A stretch of 64,000 bases of DNA. Source: Tanypteryx hageni (taxonomy: Eukaryota; Arthropoda; Insecta; Odonata; Petaluridae). The DNA is taken from positions 80,054,572 to 80,118,571 of the forward strand of contig CM054116.1 in NCBI GenBank assembly GCA_028673005.1, given 5' to 3'. The position numbers were made by a program, and so were the translations under genes. Within the stretch, counting starts at the first letter, position 1; each line of letters starts with the position of its first letter. The notes under the pieces were generated by a model, which was not told where the DNA came from, ran no database searches, and saw only the letters and a list, made by a program, of their open reading frames with translations. Below are positions 35,611-48,850 of this stretch, piece by piece.

Positions 35611-37466
35611 AACCTTATTTTTACTACTGGTTAGATACAAAATATTTTCAATATTAATTAATTTTTTGCCAAATAATTTATATGAAAAATAAATTGAAAG
35701 TTAAAGTGCTATTACAACTTAAAAATACTTCAAACAAAGCTGGCCTTTGGAAATTCACGTTTCTTCTGTTCCATTTCACATATAAAGAGAAAAAATGAGC
35801 AGTAACATTTTTACAAAACCGTTTCAATGCAGTATAAATCGTTCAGACTGAAAAAATGTAAATATATCATATGTCAACATATCGAAACCGACGAAAATGC
35901 AAATTGATGCAAAAAAATACAAGACTGTAGTTTGTAGGGTGTCAGTAGGTACATCTTTACTGTCAAAAAATAATTAAGGTCTGCACCTTTAAGACGTATT
36001 TTTTGAAAGGTGCAAAAGGCTTTGCTTATCCGTGCGGCGCAATTAAAAGATTTAAGGGTGAATATCGAGACTGAAGAAAAGGGCGACCGTATAACTGCCG
36101 ACAAGAGAGAGAGAGAGGACGGAGAAGAATTAAGACTCCGTAAAAACGGCTCTCCTTTAAAGGAAGAGCAAAAAAATGAAAGCGGCGGTCCGAAACCGTA
36201 AAACAAGAAACAGTACTTCGAGGGTTGTGTAATATAACGCGCGAAAAGATACGAATCGGTCGCGGTTCGAAAACACATATTTGCTCTTACTATCGAGGAA
36301 GAGAAGGAGCGATGAAACGCGTTTCGTCGAATCTGCTTCGCCTTTCCGAAAGGAGGATCTGCTATTGATGCGTCCGACGTCCTCTTTCTTTTGCTCGCGA
36401 CCGGAATCTAACTTGCGTTGAGTCCCTCCGTCCATTTAGCAAATGGGGAGAATAAGACTCTTCACGAGGTGATTCTTCGGCTAAAAAGGAGCGCGGAGCG
36501 TTTTTCTAGAGAGATGGAGAAAGAGGGTTGTAGAGAAAAAGAGAAAGGAAGGCAGAAAGAGAGAGAGAGAGCTGTTTTGCAAAAGGGCGTCTCTAATATG
36601 ACGTTGACGGAAGGAGTGTCCGGCAAATGTTAAATGGATTTATGCACTAATGCTTGCTCCGTATCGCGCTTAATGAGACATAAATCTCTTAGGAGAAGAG
36701 GATCCGGCCACGCCCTCAGCTAGAGCGTAACTATCTCTCGCTGCAGCAAAATCGCATTAAAAGAGAAGTGGAGGGGGAACGAGGAAAAGCTGAGAAGTTG
36801 GGAGAGATGGCGGTACATTGAACGAGAAAACGGGAGAGAGGAACTGAGAAATGGGGAGAGAAATCAATCGGTGAGAGAGAGCGAAATAATATAAAAATAA
36901 AAGAAGGAATATTTTGCGATAAATTGAGCAGAAAGGATGAGGATGTGAAAAACGGCAAATAGCCGAATGAATTGGCGAACGCAGCAGAGCGCATCAGGTC
37001 GAAATAATGGCTATATTGAAGTCATTTCGGGAGCGTGAGTGTTGGATAAAAAAGGGCGGAGTGGCCTTCCCTCCCTCTCTCAATCTTTCTCATTCTCTCA
37101 ATCATCGACTGGTGGAACATCGTGTGTTACTTTAAGATGAGTGGATTCCTGGGTCTTCTGTTTGATGGGAGGTTTTTCTTATACGGTTGATACCGATTGA
37201 TGTAATTTCGCTCCCGGCAGATTGTTTTATTACGATTTTACTCCCCCAAATGTTTTGTTCGTTTTTTTCGCGCTATGCTTAGTAGGTTCCGAGTCAACGA
37301 AATTAAATGCTATCTGCTTTTAGTAAAACATTGAGCGTAATAAAAAAATCTTGAGATACGAAGAACATTACATACTTCAAAATTAAAATTAATGCTATTA
37401 AATTTTAGCTATTTTCTTGTGATTTTATATATATAATGTGAAACAAAGGGATGAATAGCAGATAAA
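35611..37466. other. No recognisable gene; GA-rich part
   Basis: From about 36000 to 36980 the + strand is purine-rich with several GAGAGA runs. The charged 63-codon frame at 36010-36201 (+) and the 134-codon frame at 35874-36278 (-) are most simply explained by that composition. Confidence 0.45.
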
Positions 37467-37468
37467 TA

Positions 37469-38304
37469 CAGGTAACTCGTTGAGTGAATGTACGCTTTAA
37501 CGAATTAATTGAATTTTATAGCTTTACTTTTCTCCGAAAATTCTCTTCGCTTTAACGAATTAAATAACATGTATCCAACTCAGATCGAAGAAACTCTGAT
37601 GTTTGCAAAGACTCATGGGTTCTTCGTGTCTCCACCTTATCACGCATTTTTCCTATCGCCTGCATTTATTGAGAGGCTTAATATGATGTCACCGAACGTT
37701 ACTCACAATATATTTACAAACATCCACTTAGACTTGAAGGACCTCTTGTGTACCGATAAGGAGGAAGTGCACTACGCAGTCTTTCCCACAACCATTCTAT
37801 ACTTGTCTGTGGCTTGGATTGACTACGTTAGGTCGCATTCGTTTTCTCGCGGTTCATACATAATCGTTACATCACGATGATTTGTTTTCAAGCCATTGCC
37901 GTGGTCACATTTATCGTACTTGCTCGTAATTTTCTCATAACTTTTCAAATTTTTGTTAATTATTTTTCTGGAGATGTTTAAATCACGAGGAATTTTTAAT
38001 TCTTTATTGACGGTGTTTGGATGGTTCTGTTTTTCATTCAAAAGTTGAATTTTCTCGTATCATATAATATATTTCTATGTTCTATTGTTGTTGCTTCGGT
38101 TTTCTAGTTGATCCAATATTGTACTTGCTTTGACAGACATTTTAAAGGCTTAGAATTATAAATTCAAGGATAAAAATCTTTTGTCTAGAACGCATCTGTA
38201 GTTTTAACGGGGAAGTCAACGGAAAAATCACGATCGTTCAACGAATTTCCGTTTTACGAACGCTTTTCAGGACCGCATGTCGTTCGTTGAACGAGAGTTG
38301 CCTG
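37469..38304 (-). mobile_element. pogo/Tigger-like DNA transposon, internally deleted
   Basis: The element is 836 bp, bounded by TA at 37467-37468 and 38305-38306. The left end reads CAGGTAACTCGTTGAGTGAA. The right end, reverse-complemented, reads CAGGCAACTCTCGTTCAACG. The CAGGYAACTC start and the subterminal TTTAACGAA / TTTTACGAACG motifs are like those of Tigger-type elements, as is the TA target. On the minus strand from about 38132 to 37820, a frame starting MSVKASTILDQLENR and continuing (two stops) through KIQLLNEKQNHPNTVNKELK and SYEKITSKYDKC resembles the CENP-B/pogo N-terminal helix-turn-helix. The DDE domain is absent. CGCTTTAACGAATTAA occurs twice, at 37493-37508 and 37549-37564. 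Confidence 0.7.
37509..37880 (+). CDS. 123-codon open frame of unknown origin inside the Tigger-like element
   Basis: This open frame lies on the strand opposite the transposase remnant. It is not low-complexity: residues such as FVSPPYHAFFLSPAFIERLN and DLLCTDKEEVHYAVFP look like ordinary globular protein. I do not recognise the family. A plausible 3' splice site (CCAACTCAG) precedes codons for SKKL-like sequence near 37579, and AG-GTCGCA near 37831 could be a weak donor. It could be a host exon captured by the transposon, an unrecognised piece of another element, or chance. No ribosome or promoter signal argues for expression here. Confidence 0.25.
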   Translation: MNFIALLFSENSLRFNELNNMYPTQIEETLMFAKTHGFFVSPPYHAFFLSPAFIERLNMMSPNVTHNIFTNIHLDLKDLLCTDKEEVHYAVFPTTILYLSVAWIDYVRSHSFSRGSYIIVTSR

Positions 38305-38605
38305 TAATTATTTGATCTTGTAATCTGTTTCTGTGGAAGTGCTACAACATTCTTGTATGCCATCTCTATATATTTTTTTAAACCATTGATTAAGAAAAAT
38401 TTTTTAGCTTTAAATGGCTTACGCAATATTTGCAATAAGAAAATTCGTTGTTAAAGACTTGAGTTGTGCACGAGTATAGATACAAAAGAATACCATTTCA
38501 TTTAGATGGGGAATTTTCTTATCCATCCCCTGTATTTATCAAAATAATTTCAGTTAATTCGATGTTTCTCATAAATACATATTTATTGAAGGTGCATAGT
38601 AATTC

Positions 38606-38760
38606 TTGCATAGTTTACCGCTGATAACCATATCAGAATATAAATTTTTCCCGTGCTATTTTTATTGATCTCTCATTCTTGCTGATTTGAAAATTTTGGG
38701 ATTTTATAGAAAGTTCAAAGTAAACCTATTTTTGAAATTATGTTTGAAATAAGTACAAAT
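38606..38760 (+). repeat. Local direct duplication, left copy
   Basis: The left copy (155 bp) starts TTGCATAGTTTACCGCTGAT and ends GAAATAAGTACAAAT. It is nearly identical to the right copy at 39195-39318 except for an extra internal segment of about 31 bp after GCTATTTTTATTG. Confidence 0.9.
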
Positions 38761-39194
38761 TGCCAGGCTTTTGTTCATACATTCATATCATAAGAATAAA
38801 AATTTTATTGGAATGGTGCCTTTTCCAAAAATAAATTTCAATATTTCTGCACATTTTGTTTGCTTGATGCACCTCTCTAAATCAATTAGGGAAAAAGTTT
38901 CTTGCAGACAGAATTTTTCATGTCTCCATAAATAATAGGAGGAAAGAATAATGCTATCAAATTTTTAAGGGCATTTAATAACCATTATGAATTTATCATT
39001 TATATAATGAAATTTACAAGTGTACAATATTTGATAAGCATGATCCACTTTTGCATTGACTGCAATATTTAAAATTGCAAATTATTTATAAGTTTCTGCT
39101 TTCATTACCTCCAAACAAAAAAATATACGGCATTTATTTGCCAAAGAATATAACTTTCAAATAGCGCTTGAATAATTTGAAAGAAAAAAAAATT

Positions 39195-39318
39195 TTGCAT
39201 AGTTTACCGCTGATAACCATATCAGAATATAAATTTTTCTCGTGCTATTTTTATTGAAAGTTTATAGAAAGTTCAAAGTAAACCTATTTTTGAAATTATG
39301 TTTGAAATAAGTACAAAT
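39195..39318 (+). repeat. Local direct duplication, right copy
   Basis: The right copy (124 bp) matches the left copy across both shared parts with about one mismatch (CTCGTGC versus CCCGTGC). It lacks the internal 31-bp segment. The high identity suggests a recent event, or two copies of one small mobile element. Confidence 0.9.
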
Positions 39319-39972
39319 CATCTGGGTCATGTTGTAAGTATCAGTAACTTAATAATATATGGTTTTATGTATAAAAAGGAAGATGGAAATGCATCAAAGC
39401 AAATATGGATTTTGCAAATTTCTTTGTATATTACGTGTATCGCTGCAATCGGGGGAAAGCGCAAGTGTGCTCTTTAGATATCTTTCATGAAATTTCCCGT
39501 ATTCATATAAGAGCGCAAAATGTTTCTAGGCTTGTTAATTGTATATGAAGCAACTAGCCTAGAAAAAAATGAGGTATTATACGTTATTACGCGAATTAAG
39601 ACGAAAGTTCATCCCTGGAGGTAAATCGCCATTACCTTCTCCATTTGCTTCCAACAAGCATCAATCTCAATCTCCAATCAAGAATTTTAATTGGAACATC
39701 ACTTCTGTGCCGCGGAAGGGATGGGAGAAGATCGAGAGTGGCTCGATGTTTTTTACGCAGCAACTCATTAGATCTCGCATAGCGGTGAAATAGAGAGAAA
39801 GAACATTAATGAGGGCCCTTTCAGATAACCTTGAACGGCGATCGCCCTATAGGTGCGCTTCATCCTTCGACAAATGGCATTGAGTTCCCTCGTCATCTTG
39901 TAGCTTCTCTAACACCCGCATACGTACACATGCATCCGCACATCTATTATATATAGACTTCTTACAGAGGAG

Positions 39973-39974
<2 letters not shown>

Positions 39975-40042
<68 letters not shown>
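39975..40042. repeat. (AT)34 microsatellite
   Basis: An uninterrupted run of about 34 AT units. Confidence 0.98.
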
Positions 40043-40045
<3 letters not shown>

Positions 40046-43000
40046 AGAGAATACTAATGTGTAGGCACTTCCATAAGAGCTGGAGATTCGAAATTTTTTA
40101 CGACGGTAGGAATATGTGCAAAACCGACTAGAGAAAACGAATATCTTGAAAAGTTCAACAATACAACTGCAAAAAATTCGCAAATATTTAAACAAAATTT
40201 CAAGGTTTGTGTATTTTTGCATGTGCTACGAAGCTGAATTCTTTTTAAAGATAGAATTTGTACAAACACAAAATAGGGATTATAGGAATTTTTATATTTT
40301 AAATTGTTTTGCTGTTAAAAATTCTTAAAGTTTAAAAAAATAGGTAAATGTTTAGGTACTATGGGGATAGCTACTAAGCTGAAATTTTAAAGTTATTTAT
40401 AGGTTATTAAAATTGCACAAATATAGATTTGAATATTTCCTTGGTATTGTTATTGTGGCCGTTATACAGTTTTAAAATTTAAACAATTAGATAAATGTTA
40501 TTTCACTTCTATATTAGCTGCAACGTTAAAATATGACAGAGAAGTGAGGCATTAGTGCACATGGGAAAAATATTATAAAATTCTTAAAATTGCAAATTTT
40601 AGGTATTGTTTTAATCAAATATTGTTCCATAAGGAAAGAACGAAAATGAAAGTGAAAGCCTTTGAATTAAAAAATATTTCTAATAATGATATATCTCTCT
40701 GAAAAATTAATGTTTATCAGGGTGAGATGAAATGCTTGCAAAATCCAAGCACCTACTACTAAAACTAAACTAAAACTAAAAAGTTGGAGTGTAAATTATG
40801 TAAATTAGATCAATATTTGTTTGTTTTTATTTAAATTAATTTGGTAAATATACACTTTAACTATTCAAATGTGAAGAAAAACCGCATTTAACATAAAAGG
40901 GACTCGACTGGAGATGTCAAAATACAGATAAGTGAATTAAGAGACCGCATTAAGGCAATGTTTGAATTAAGGAATTGTGAAATTCATGAAGCATTACAAT
41001 TACCAGTACAAATAGTCAATCATTACAATGCTGAATAAATCAATTCGGTAGGTCGCCTAAAAATACCTAAATGTGCGAAGTAAAATTTCTTCTCTATGGC
41101 CTTTAAATATCTCTTCGCTTCTCCCAAATCATCTCCTTATTCCCTGCTATCTCTCTTTCTGCCAACAGAGAGGAAATAAGAAAAAACACCTTACTATTCT
41201 CTTCGGAGCGCTCTACTGTGACCGAACTCCGGGCGGTACACAAAGGAGTCTCAATCGGACTCCCCGCCGATACGTTGTCTCAGATGCGCGCGCCGATCTC
41301 CAATATGATCCCTAGGGAGGGTAGATCTATTGAGGGAAAGGGGCTCAAGCGACGGAGGAGCGATAGAGTGAGGTAGAGGGAAAGATAGAGGGAGAGGTGG
41401 AGAGGGAATGGGAAAGAGGTTGAGGCAGAGACAGGCCGACGGAGAGGGAAGGGGAGAGGCAAGTAAATGTGGAGACCGATTGAAAGGGAGATGGAGAGAA
41501 CATAAAAGAGAGGAGAGAGAGAGAGAGAAAACGAGTGACTGATTCCGAAGGTCGTTTCATCCCTCCTCTTTAATGCAGAGTCATCCGAAAGTCCGAGGAA
41601 AGCACCGATGATGTTCTGATGCCATTGCGTGGAGATTTTTTCCGAGCGTAGTCTCTCTCTGGAACGTAACGGGTGTGAAATACCCGTCGTTGGTCCGGAG
41701 TTCTCATGTCAAGACGCCAAGCGTTTTTCGGCTATAAATCTGTCCTGCGCCCCTAATTTATCAGGGATATTTTTTACATCTATGTCATCATTTGCTTTTT
41801 TCGCGAGTAATGCCTCGTGACGGATTACTGAGCACGGATATAATGGCCGCATCAAGATTGATTCAATGTCTTACTGCCGATCTGTTCAAAAATTCTATTT
41901 CTTTCTTATAATCAAAACGTCACGCAACGTACTTAAATATACTGTTCCAATATCGTCAAATTTGAAATTCCATCTATAAATATAAGACGTTTTAAACAAA
42001 TAAACTGTAGAAATAAAATTGTACGTGCACGCAAATTATACATTAATCCGACTAGTTAGTGTTTATATTTCGATACATTATTTCAAATGCGTTGTTTGGC
42101 AGTCAGCATTTCTTCTCTCACTATTCATGAGTCATTCAATCAAACAATGGTATTCTCACAATCAGTTAGTGAAAATTATAGAACCTCAACAGAGAAACTA
42201 TAATAGGATTAAGTCCATTAAAACGTTGGTGCTGCAATTAGATTCATGTGTTGTCTCGGTATCTCTCTAAATGTTCCTTCGTTAAATCACATCATGACAA
42301 ATAGACAAACATAGGTTACTTAACATATGCCCATACACCTTTTAAGTATTTCGTTCCACGCCCGTAAAGATGAAAGAAAAGAGTCCTGCGGATTGGTATT
42401 TTTCCATTCTCTTTTATTTTTAAGGTTAGTTTTCTTTCAACTCTCTCGTATCTTTAAAATTGGAAATAATTTAAGCACAGTCAAAAGTAAGGTAAGTACA
42501 TATGTAATATTTTCTCATTGCAAGGCTTCCGCTGATTTGAACCATCTCTACAATAATACAAAGACGGTATAAAACGCATAATACAATAAAAAAAGGTTTT
42601 CCTATGTACCATTTAAATTAATTCGTCATTGTACATCGTTACAACACTCCCTTAGAGAACGCCACACACTCAGAAACTAACTCATCATCATCAATTTCCG
42701 TGATATTTTAAATCCTGTCCCCTTCGAAAAAAACAGCAAATCTTTTATAATTAAGATTCTTCCTTACTGTAAAAAACATTTTCTCGATTTTTTAAATTTA
42801 ATTGAGTTGAAAACAAATGGCAATTAAAATTTACTTATTTATTATGAAAGCTGTGTGTTGCGGATGGCAAGAGCTGTGATATTTAAAAAGATATTTGTGG
42901 TTTTAAATATACATTAAAAAATTAATAAGGCGTAAGTAAATACGAATTTGATTGTAATAAAAGATGCAACCTGCTAACTGAAATAGTAAGCCTCAATTGC

Positions 43001-43050
43001 ATAAATGCCTGTAGAAAATTGTATCATCTCATAGTCAAAAATAAATCCTC
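40043..43050. other. No recognisable gene; GA-rich block near 41340-41530
   Basis: Mostly AT-rich DNA. The + strand from about 41320 to 41530 is strongly purine-rich, which explains the minus-strand Ser/Leu/Pro-rich frames there. Frames at 41629-41820 and 42019-42572 show no recognised motif. Confidence 0.5.
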
Positions 43051-43990
43051 TTGACCTACCTCAAATTTCAATCTCTTATAATTTACGGTCCCTCAGTAAT
43101 TATCACTTCAGTCTTTACTACAGACTCTTTCCATTTGTGTTCGTCTTCTCCCGTCAGATTTTTGGCGCGCGATAGGCCTATGGTATTGCCAACAGCACCG
43201 TCATCTCCGCTACCGACTCGAACAGCTGATTGGGTGACGCTCTTCGCTCCACATTCATTAACGCCCGTATCAGCTCGTCGCTTATTCTCCTCAAACAACC
43301 GTTCAACCCTTTCCATTCAACTCCTTCGGAAAGAGAACCTCATCATCTCCATTTCTTCTCCCAGAAGTCTCACACGCGTGACACGCTGTGACGCACGCCT
43401 TTCGTACCCTCTTGGATGCGAGTGAGTGTCAGCCATTCGAAAAGTGTCCCAAGATCTCCCTTTTCCTCCGTCCGTTACATCCCTGCGAGGACATTAGTAA
43501 CGGAGGCTGGAGATCCGTTTCGACGCGCGACCAAGCGGAGTCCTCCGTTTAGTTCCGGTACGTTCCAAATTGCCGGGGTCGCACGAAGCAGGTTACTTCT
43601 CTCTCTCCCCCTTCCCTCTCCCTCCCTCCCACCTCCCCCTATTACTCTATGCACCATTCCACGATTCAGTCATGTCGTCTCTCCGCGTATTCATGTGCTC
43701 GAAAATGCGAGGACGTGCCAAAGAAAATAAAGCAACGTGATGCTCTGGTGAAAGCAGTCTCCTCTCTACGTTTAGAAACAATTGCAGAAAGAGTAGAGGG
43801 AATCGTGTCCCGAATAAATAACTTATCTTCTCCCTTCCTCCAGGGCTTTCTTTTTCTCATGTACTTCCTTACCAATGCAGAGAAGGTTGGCGACGTTGAA
43901 AGTTTACGTTTTTCACGCAGGTATGCAGCGATGTTAAGTCTTGAGATTAATTTTTGTGCCATTTTTTGCATTATTCGTCAAAGGTAGTCA
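43051..43990. other. GC-balanced, CpG-containing region with overlapping frames
   Basis: Several frames overlap on both strands. The minus-strand one at 43083-43316 (77 codons, highly charged, starting MERVERLFEENKRR) looks most protein-like, and its end overlaps ACC-GTAAAT, which could be a splice donor. An in-frame stop lies directly before its ATG. None shows a known domain, so I do not call a gene. A pyrimidine-rich patch lies at 43590-43640. Confidence 0.25.
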
Positions 43991-45899
43991 ACTGACGTGT
44001 AGTGAAGCGGTAACTTGTTTCTCGTGACTGGCAATTTTTAACGTATTTTAAGGGCAGGACTTGGTTATTGTTGGGTGAATGTAATTCGAAGAACCGCAAT
44101 TTGATTTACCTATTTGCTTCTGCGAATAACATCGACATCAAATATATGCCAAATTACATGCAAATATTGCTAAACTGTAAAATAATGCTAATTCGCCAAG
44201 AATTGTAATTTACTGAGGTTAGCTTCATAATATCATTCGCAATTTTAAAAACATTAACAGAACTTGAAAGCATTTTTGGATTGCATACACCGCATATTAT
44301 AGTTCTTTTAGAAATTAAGAAAGCCTGTTTGTTCGCTTATTAATTCATTTAAGAATTCTAGATATTATCCTAACTACAAGAGCGTCTCTAAATATAATCC
44401 GTTATAATTCTTGCTTCAACGATGCCCTTCACATCCATTTTTCACTTGTTTTAAAAATAACTTTCCAAGAAGACCGAACAATTCGATTTTATAAAACGGG
44501 AAAAAGCGTAGTGAAAAGTAAATTGCTGCGCGTCTTTTACCAATCTAAATATGTACGAGAGTCTGTGAAGGGAAATCATAGGGTGAAACTTAAATTCCCG
44601 AATTGCATCACGGAAGCGTTCGTGTTAGAAGAACTTGAGAGCTATTTATCCATCTCCTCTCCCCACTAGCAATCAGATAAACGGCTTCCGAGACCCCTTC
44701 CTCCCATTCCTTTATAGAAATCGCTAGAAAAATGTAAATGATAAGTTCGTGATTTGCTTTTCGCTATACCTCTCTCTCTCTCTCTCTCCATCTCCCTCCC
44801 TTTCTTAGTAGTGAACAGGAATCTTGCGTGCACATCCTTCATTACTGAGAGAAACACGACCCTTGATATTCTCTTGCAGTAGTCATAAACCTAGTCCCAT
44901 GTTTTAGAGAGTAGAACAGGCAGAAGGACGTAATGGTTCCGCAGTCACTGCGCTATCAATGACATAGTGAGATTACACGGTCGACTTTAAACGATTCTCG
45001 TGTAAGGTATCCATATCCATAAAGCTATCACTCGATAAATCGAGGGAGTTTTCGGTTTCGAATTTCAGTGAACCATGATTGCATTATTGATTCGGAATAA
45101 GATGAAAGGTTATGGATATATTTATATTGTGGTATTGTTTTTATTCGTATATGTGCTGAAAGTATTGCCGACTTGTTATTTCACAAAACTAAAAAAATGC
45201 TATTCCAATATTTCGAATTTTCTATTATATGAAGAATTTTAATATGTACACCTCCTATTGAAAATGTCATGATTTTAAAAATGCCAGCAGCTCTGTTTTT
45301 GTATTTCCTTATGAGCATTTATAATCCTGTTAACGTTATTTTGTCAGTTATGTTTTCTGATTTTTTAATTTATTTTTACCTCTTTCCCTAAATAAGACTG
45401 AAAAGATCTTTTTCTGAGAACATGAAAGTCAAAACAGATCACAAATCTTAGATACGCATCTGATGTCTTTAAAAAGTCTCCTTGTTGCTTTTCAGACGGA
45501 TAAATGTAATTCACGGATACCAACATCTCGGTCCCTTAATTTGTGTAAACATGTCTTTCAGAGCGAATGAACGACTGACATAATTTTTTCCCGCGATAAT
45601 CAACATGGCAATTATCATTCCTCTTCCCTTACGTCATATATCGTAATCCTGTTAACTCCGTAACGCTCGTTGAATGTGCCCTCAACTTCTGCAACATAAA
45701 CTGTCTGTATAAAATGGGAGAAAGGGAGGGAAAAATCCGACATAAATTGCTGACTATTTTTACAAAAACCCTTATTTTTGCTAGCATGCGGAAAAATTTA
45801 TCGCGTAATAAATTCCTTATATACCATCTTAGCATCGTCTCTTCTCGTGGTCATTGTCGCTAGGCTTGCGTGCAATTCTCTGCCATCAGGAGGTCTTCA
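43991..45899. other. AT-rich sequence without recognisable genes
   Basis: There is a CT microsatellite at about 44769-44789. Otherwise I see only AT-rich, apparently unique DNA. Confidence 0.5.
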
Positions 45900-46130
45900 A
45901 GATCCTTTAAAGAGGTTCCCTTTGAGGAGATAGAGGGAGAGATAGGGATGAAGGATAAGGAGAAATCGTTGTGAGAGGGAGATTGCGTGAGAGAAAGAGA
46001 AGTACGGGAGAGGATAAAATGGAAGGAAGGTGTCGGTCGAAGGAGGGAAAGAGCTGGACGCAACGTGATCGAAAAGCGTGAAAGAGAAGGAAACCTCGTG
46101 AAAACATCCATATAATGGGATATAGCGGAA
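45900..46130. repeat. GA-rich tract
   Basis: The + strand is purine-rich. It underlies part of the 197-codon minus-strand frame at 45860-46453, which also translates the AT microsatellite as an Ile-Tyr repeat and is not a credible gene. Confidence 0.6.
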
Positions 46131-46207
46131 GAGCGGATGCCCGGAAACGCAACCAAAGCAAAAGGGAACCGATAATTAGATGTGATGAGAATTTTTCGTC
46201 CGCGATA

Positions 46208-46209
<2 letters not shown>

Positions 46210-46279
<70 letters not shown>
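46210..46279. repeat. (TA)35 microsatellite
   Basis: An uninterrupted run of about 35 TA units. Confidence 0.98.
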
Positions 46280-46284
<5 letters not shown>

Positions 46285-48480
46285 GCGACGAACCAGCCGC
46301 CATCAGTGATAAATCGCAGACGAAATGCCCGTCTGGTTTTCCCATTATTTTTTTTGAAGAGTTACAATTGGTAGATTTGATTTCAGCCATAATGTGAGAT
46401 CGATAATTCTCTTTTTCATTACAAGAATTTGTGTTTAAAATAGAGAATGACACATGAGCGCTAAGTTATAGCAGAAATAACGTGGTCGAAAGTTTATACA
46501 GACAAATATATAATATCCTTCTGGTCGTCTTGCAAAATATCAATGTTGCAGATTCAATTCTCTTCGCTCGCTGCAGCGATTGAACGTATCGTAGAGTTAG
46601 CGCAAGCTCTAAGTAAAAGGGGAGTACTTTATTGGAAGCAAGCATGAAAAGTTTCTCGAGTATAAATGGAAATGTCGAGGATTTAGTACGACGTTTAAAG
46701 CGGGCAGAGAGGAAGTTTATTGTGCACGGTGAAGCGGAGGTTTGAAATAAAGAACAATTTGAAATATGAAAAATAGAAAGAAGTGCAGAAAAAGGAAAAG
46801 GTAATACAGACCGAGGTACCGCGCTCGCTTCTGAGGCCCACGAGCGTTACAAAAGCTTGGAATCGCTGCTTATGCGCTCGGAGAGAAAAGGTATCGCGAG
46901 AATCATGCAGAGGCTGTCGGCATATTCGTTATATATTGTTTACTCCTAATATAATAATTCGCCGGCCTTTCACCAATCCTTGCATTTTTTTATTGGCCTC
47001 GGGTAGCAGCCGACAAATGAAATATTTCCAATTTGCGCTTCATGTGAGTTTAACCGCGGAGCGTAAAATTTATAGGTAGGGACTAATAAATCGTCAGCGT
47101 GTTATCCCGAGATTAAAAAGAAGAGAAGGTTTGCGAGGAGTTTCCCAGGGAGATGAAAATAAGCTACAACAGATGTAACGAGAAGGGCAAATCATATGTC
47201 GACAACTAACATAAAATGGAGAGGGAAAAGGAACAGATATCGAGTGAAAAAACGCATTCAAGTTTAGTCGGAGGCCATTGTCTCTAATTCGCTCCAAAAT
47301 GTTCTCTACACGGTCTGTAAGTCTTGCGTTGATTTCCGGGAAAATAAACGGAATAGAATATGGCGAGACTAAAGAAATACGGACGGATACGTCCTTGGTT
47401 TATGGTGAAGACGAAGAAAAACCTGATGAACGTGATGTCAAAGACACACAATGGAAATGAAATGGAAGGGCGGGTAGGGAATGGTGGAACATCCGCCTGA
47501 GAATTGAGGGAAGAGTTTGGAGGGCTAAGAAGAGGAGGGGAAAGAGGGAGAGGACCGATGAGGGACCAAAGTGAGTAAGAGAGGGAGATACCGGTCCGTT
47601 CTTCCACTCCCTAGCCATTCTTCCTCCGTCCCTCCCCTCCAACAAGCTGTGATGTAGGGAGAAGTGAGAATTCCTCATAAGTCTGTAGGCGTCGGAAGGA
47701 GCGGATGGAGGGAGAGGGAGTGAATGGGCACTGGCGGTCACGTGAAAATGGTAGAGATGATTTTAGAAGACATTTCTCTTGGGCGAGGACACGTGACTAT
47801 TTAAACTTAATGATCGGTACATCTGCTTCTACAGATTTGTGGAAGATTTTCAAGACTGACGCTAATCTTATAAATCGTGTTAACCAACGTCTTTAAATAT
47901 GAACACGTGAGGAGAGAAATGCGGGGAAAATTGCATAACGCGCTCTTTTCCTTGTTCTACGTGACGTCATAAGATTAGGTACATCTTTGGTTAAGATCGA
48001 CGAACTCGTAATATAGTCTATAAATTATCTTGAAAAGCATTGTATCAGTGCTATGTAATGATGTGTCCCATTTAAAAGCAGTGGACTAGTTGCCATGGTA
48101 GTTGATGTTCCCCATTGTTAATAACCGTAGAATATTCTCTCTTATTCCGATCGAAAGCAATTGCTCGCTTTCATTCGACATAGATTTTAATTCTGTTTAA
48201 AAAATGAATATAAACCTCGGCGTTTCAACTACAAAACAGTTCATGTCCTAAGTTAATATCTTAATTTTAACTAATTTAAAAAAGAAAATTTACAATGTCC
48301 TGCACCGATATCATGCTTTTTCATGGAGGTAGAAATAAAACTAAGGGGTCTAAAAAAGACAATGATTACTCTCTACCAGCTGATCTTAAATTCACCAAAT
48401 TTTGACTATATCTAGCCTTCATATAGTCCGCTCTATCCTGAAAATTTGGCTTCTCCAAATTACAGGATTCCATAAATGTT
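46280..48480. other. No recognisable gene; GA-rich block near 47460-47720
   Basis: Frames on both strands in 47280-47740 come from a purine-rich tract. No domains, transposon ends or RNA genes were recognised. Confidence 0.5.
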
Positions 48481-48484
48481 TCCC

Positions 48485-48850
48485 GAACAGACGGACGGAC
48501 AGACGAACAGATAAACCAAATACATTAGCGATTTTTATAACAAAAAAGAAAAGAAAAATGGAATACACAGAGATTTCAAAGACGTTCTTTATAGGAAATT
48601 CGTATTAAACGATATGGAAAGATTGGGAGGTTCTTGAATTTTTATCTCAGAAACTATAAGTCGTATTTATATGGTCTAGCGGATTCTTACGTGGAAAATG
48701 TTGTCCTCTATCCGAATAATTTTTTTAAGCGTTATCTTACAGACCACATGTAAGAGCTAGGGTGAGAGAGTGAAAATTTTTCATAGTATTCCCGCCAGAT
48801 TTGCGTAAGGTATCAGTGGAAAATTTTCCGAGATAAAAAAAGAACTGTTG
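48485..48850 (-). repeat. Dispersed repeat family A, copy 2 (inverted)
   Basis: Read on the minus strand it has CCCTAGCTCTTACATGTGGT then CTGTAAGATAACG, ATTCGGATAGAGGACAACAT, GTTTCTGAGATAAAAATTC and AAGAACGTCTTTGAAATCTC. These blocks follow the same order as at 18370-18770. It holds only one core unit where copy 1 has two. A CGGACGGACAGACG run at 48491-48504 lies at its end, as TCCGTCCGTCC lies near copy 1. Confidence 0.7.

Noticed and set aside
45860..46453. 197-codon minus-strand frame
   Set aside because: It is built from an Ile-Tyr run across the TA microsatellite joined to a GA-tract translation; no domain is visible.
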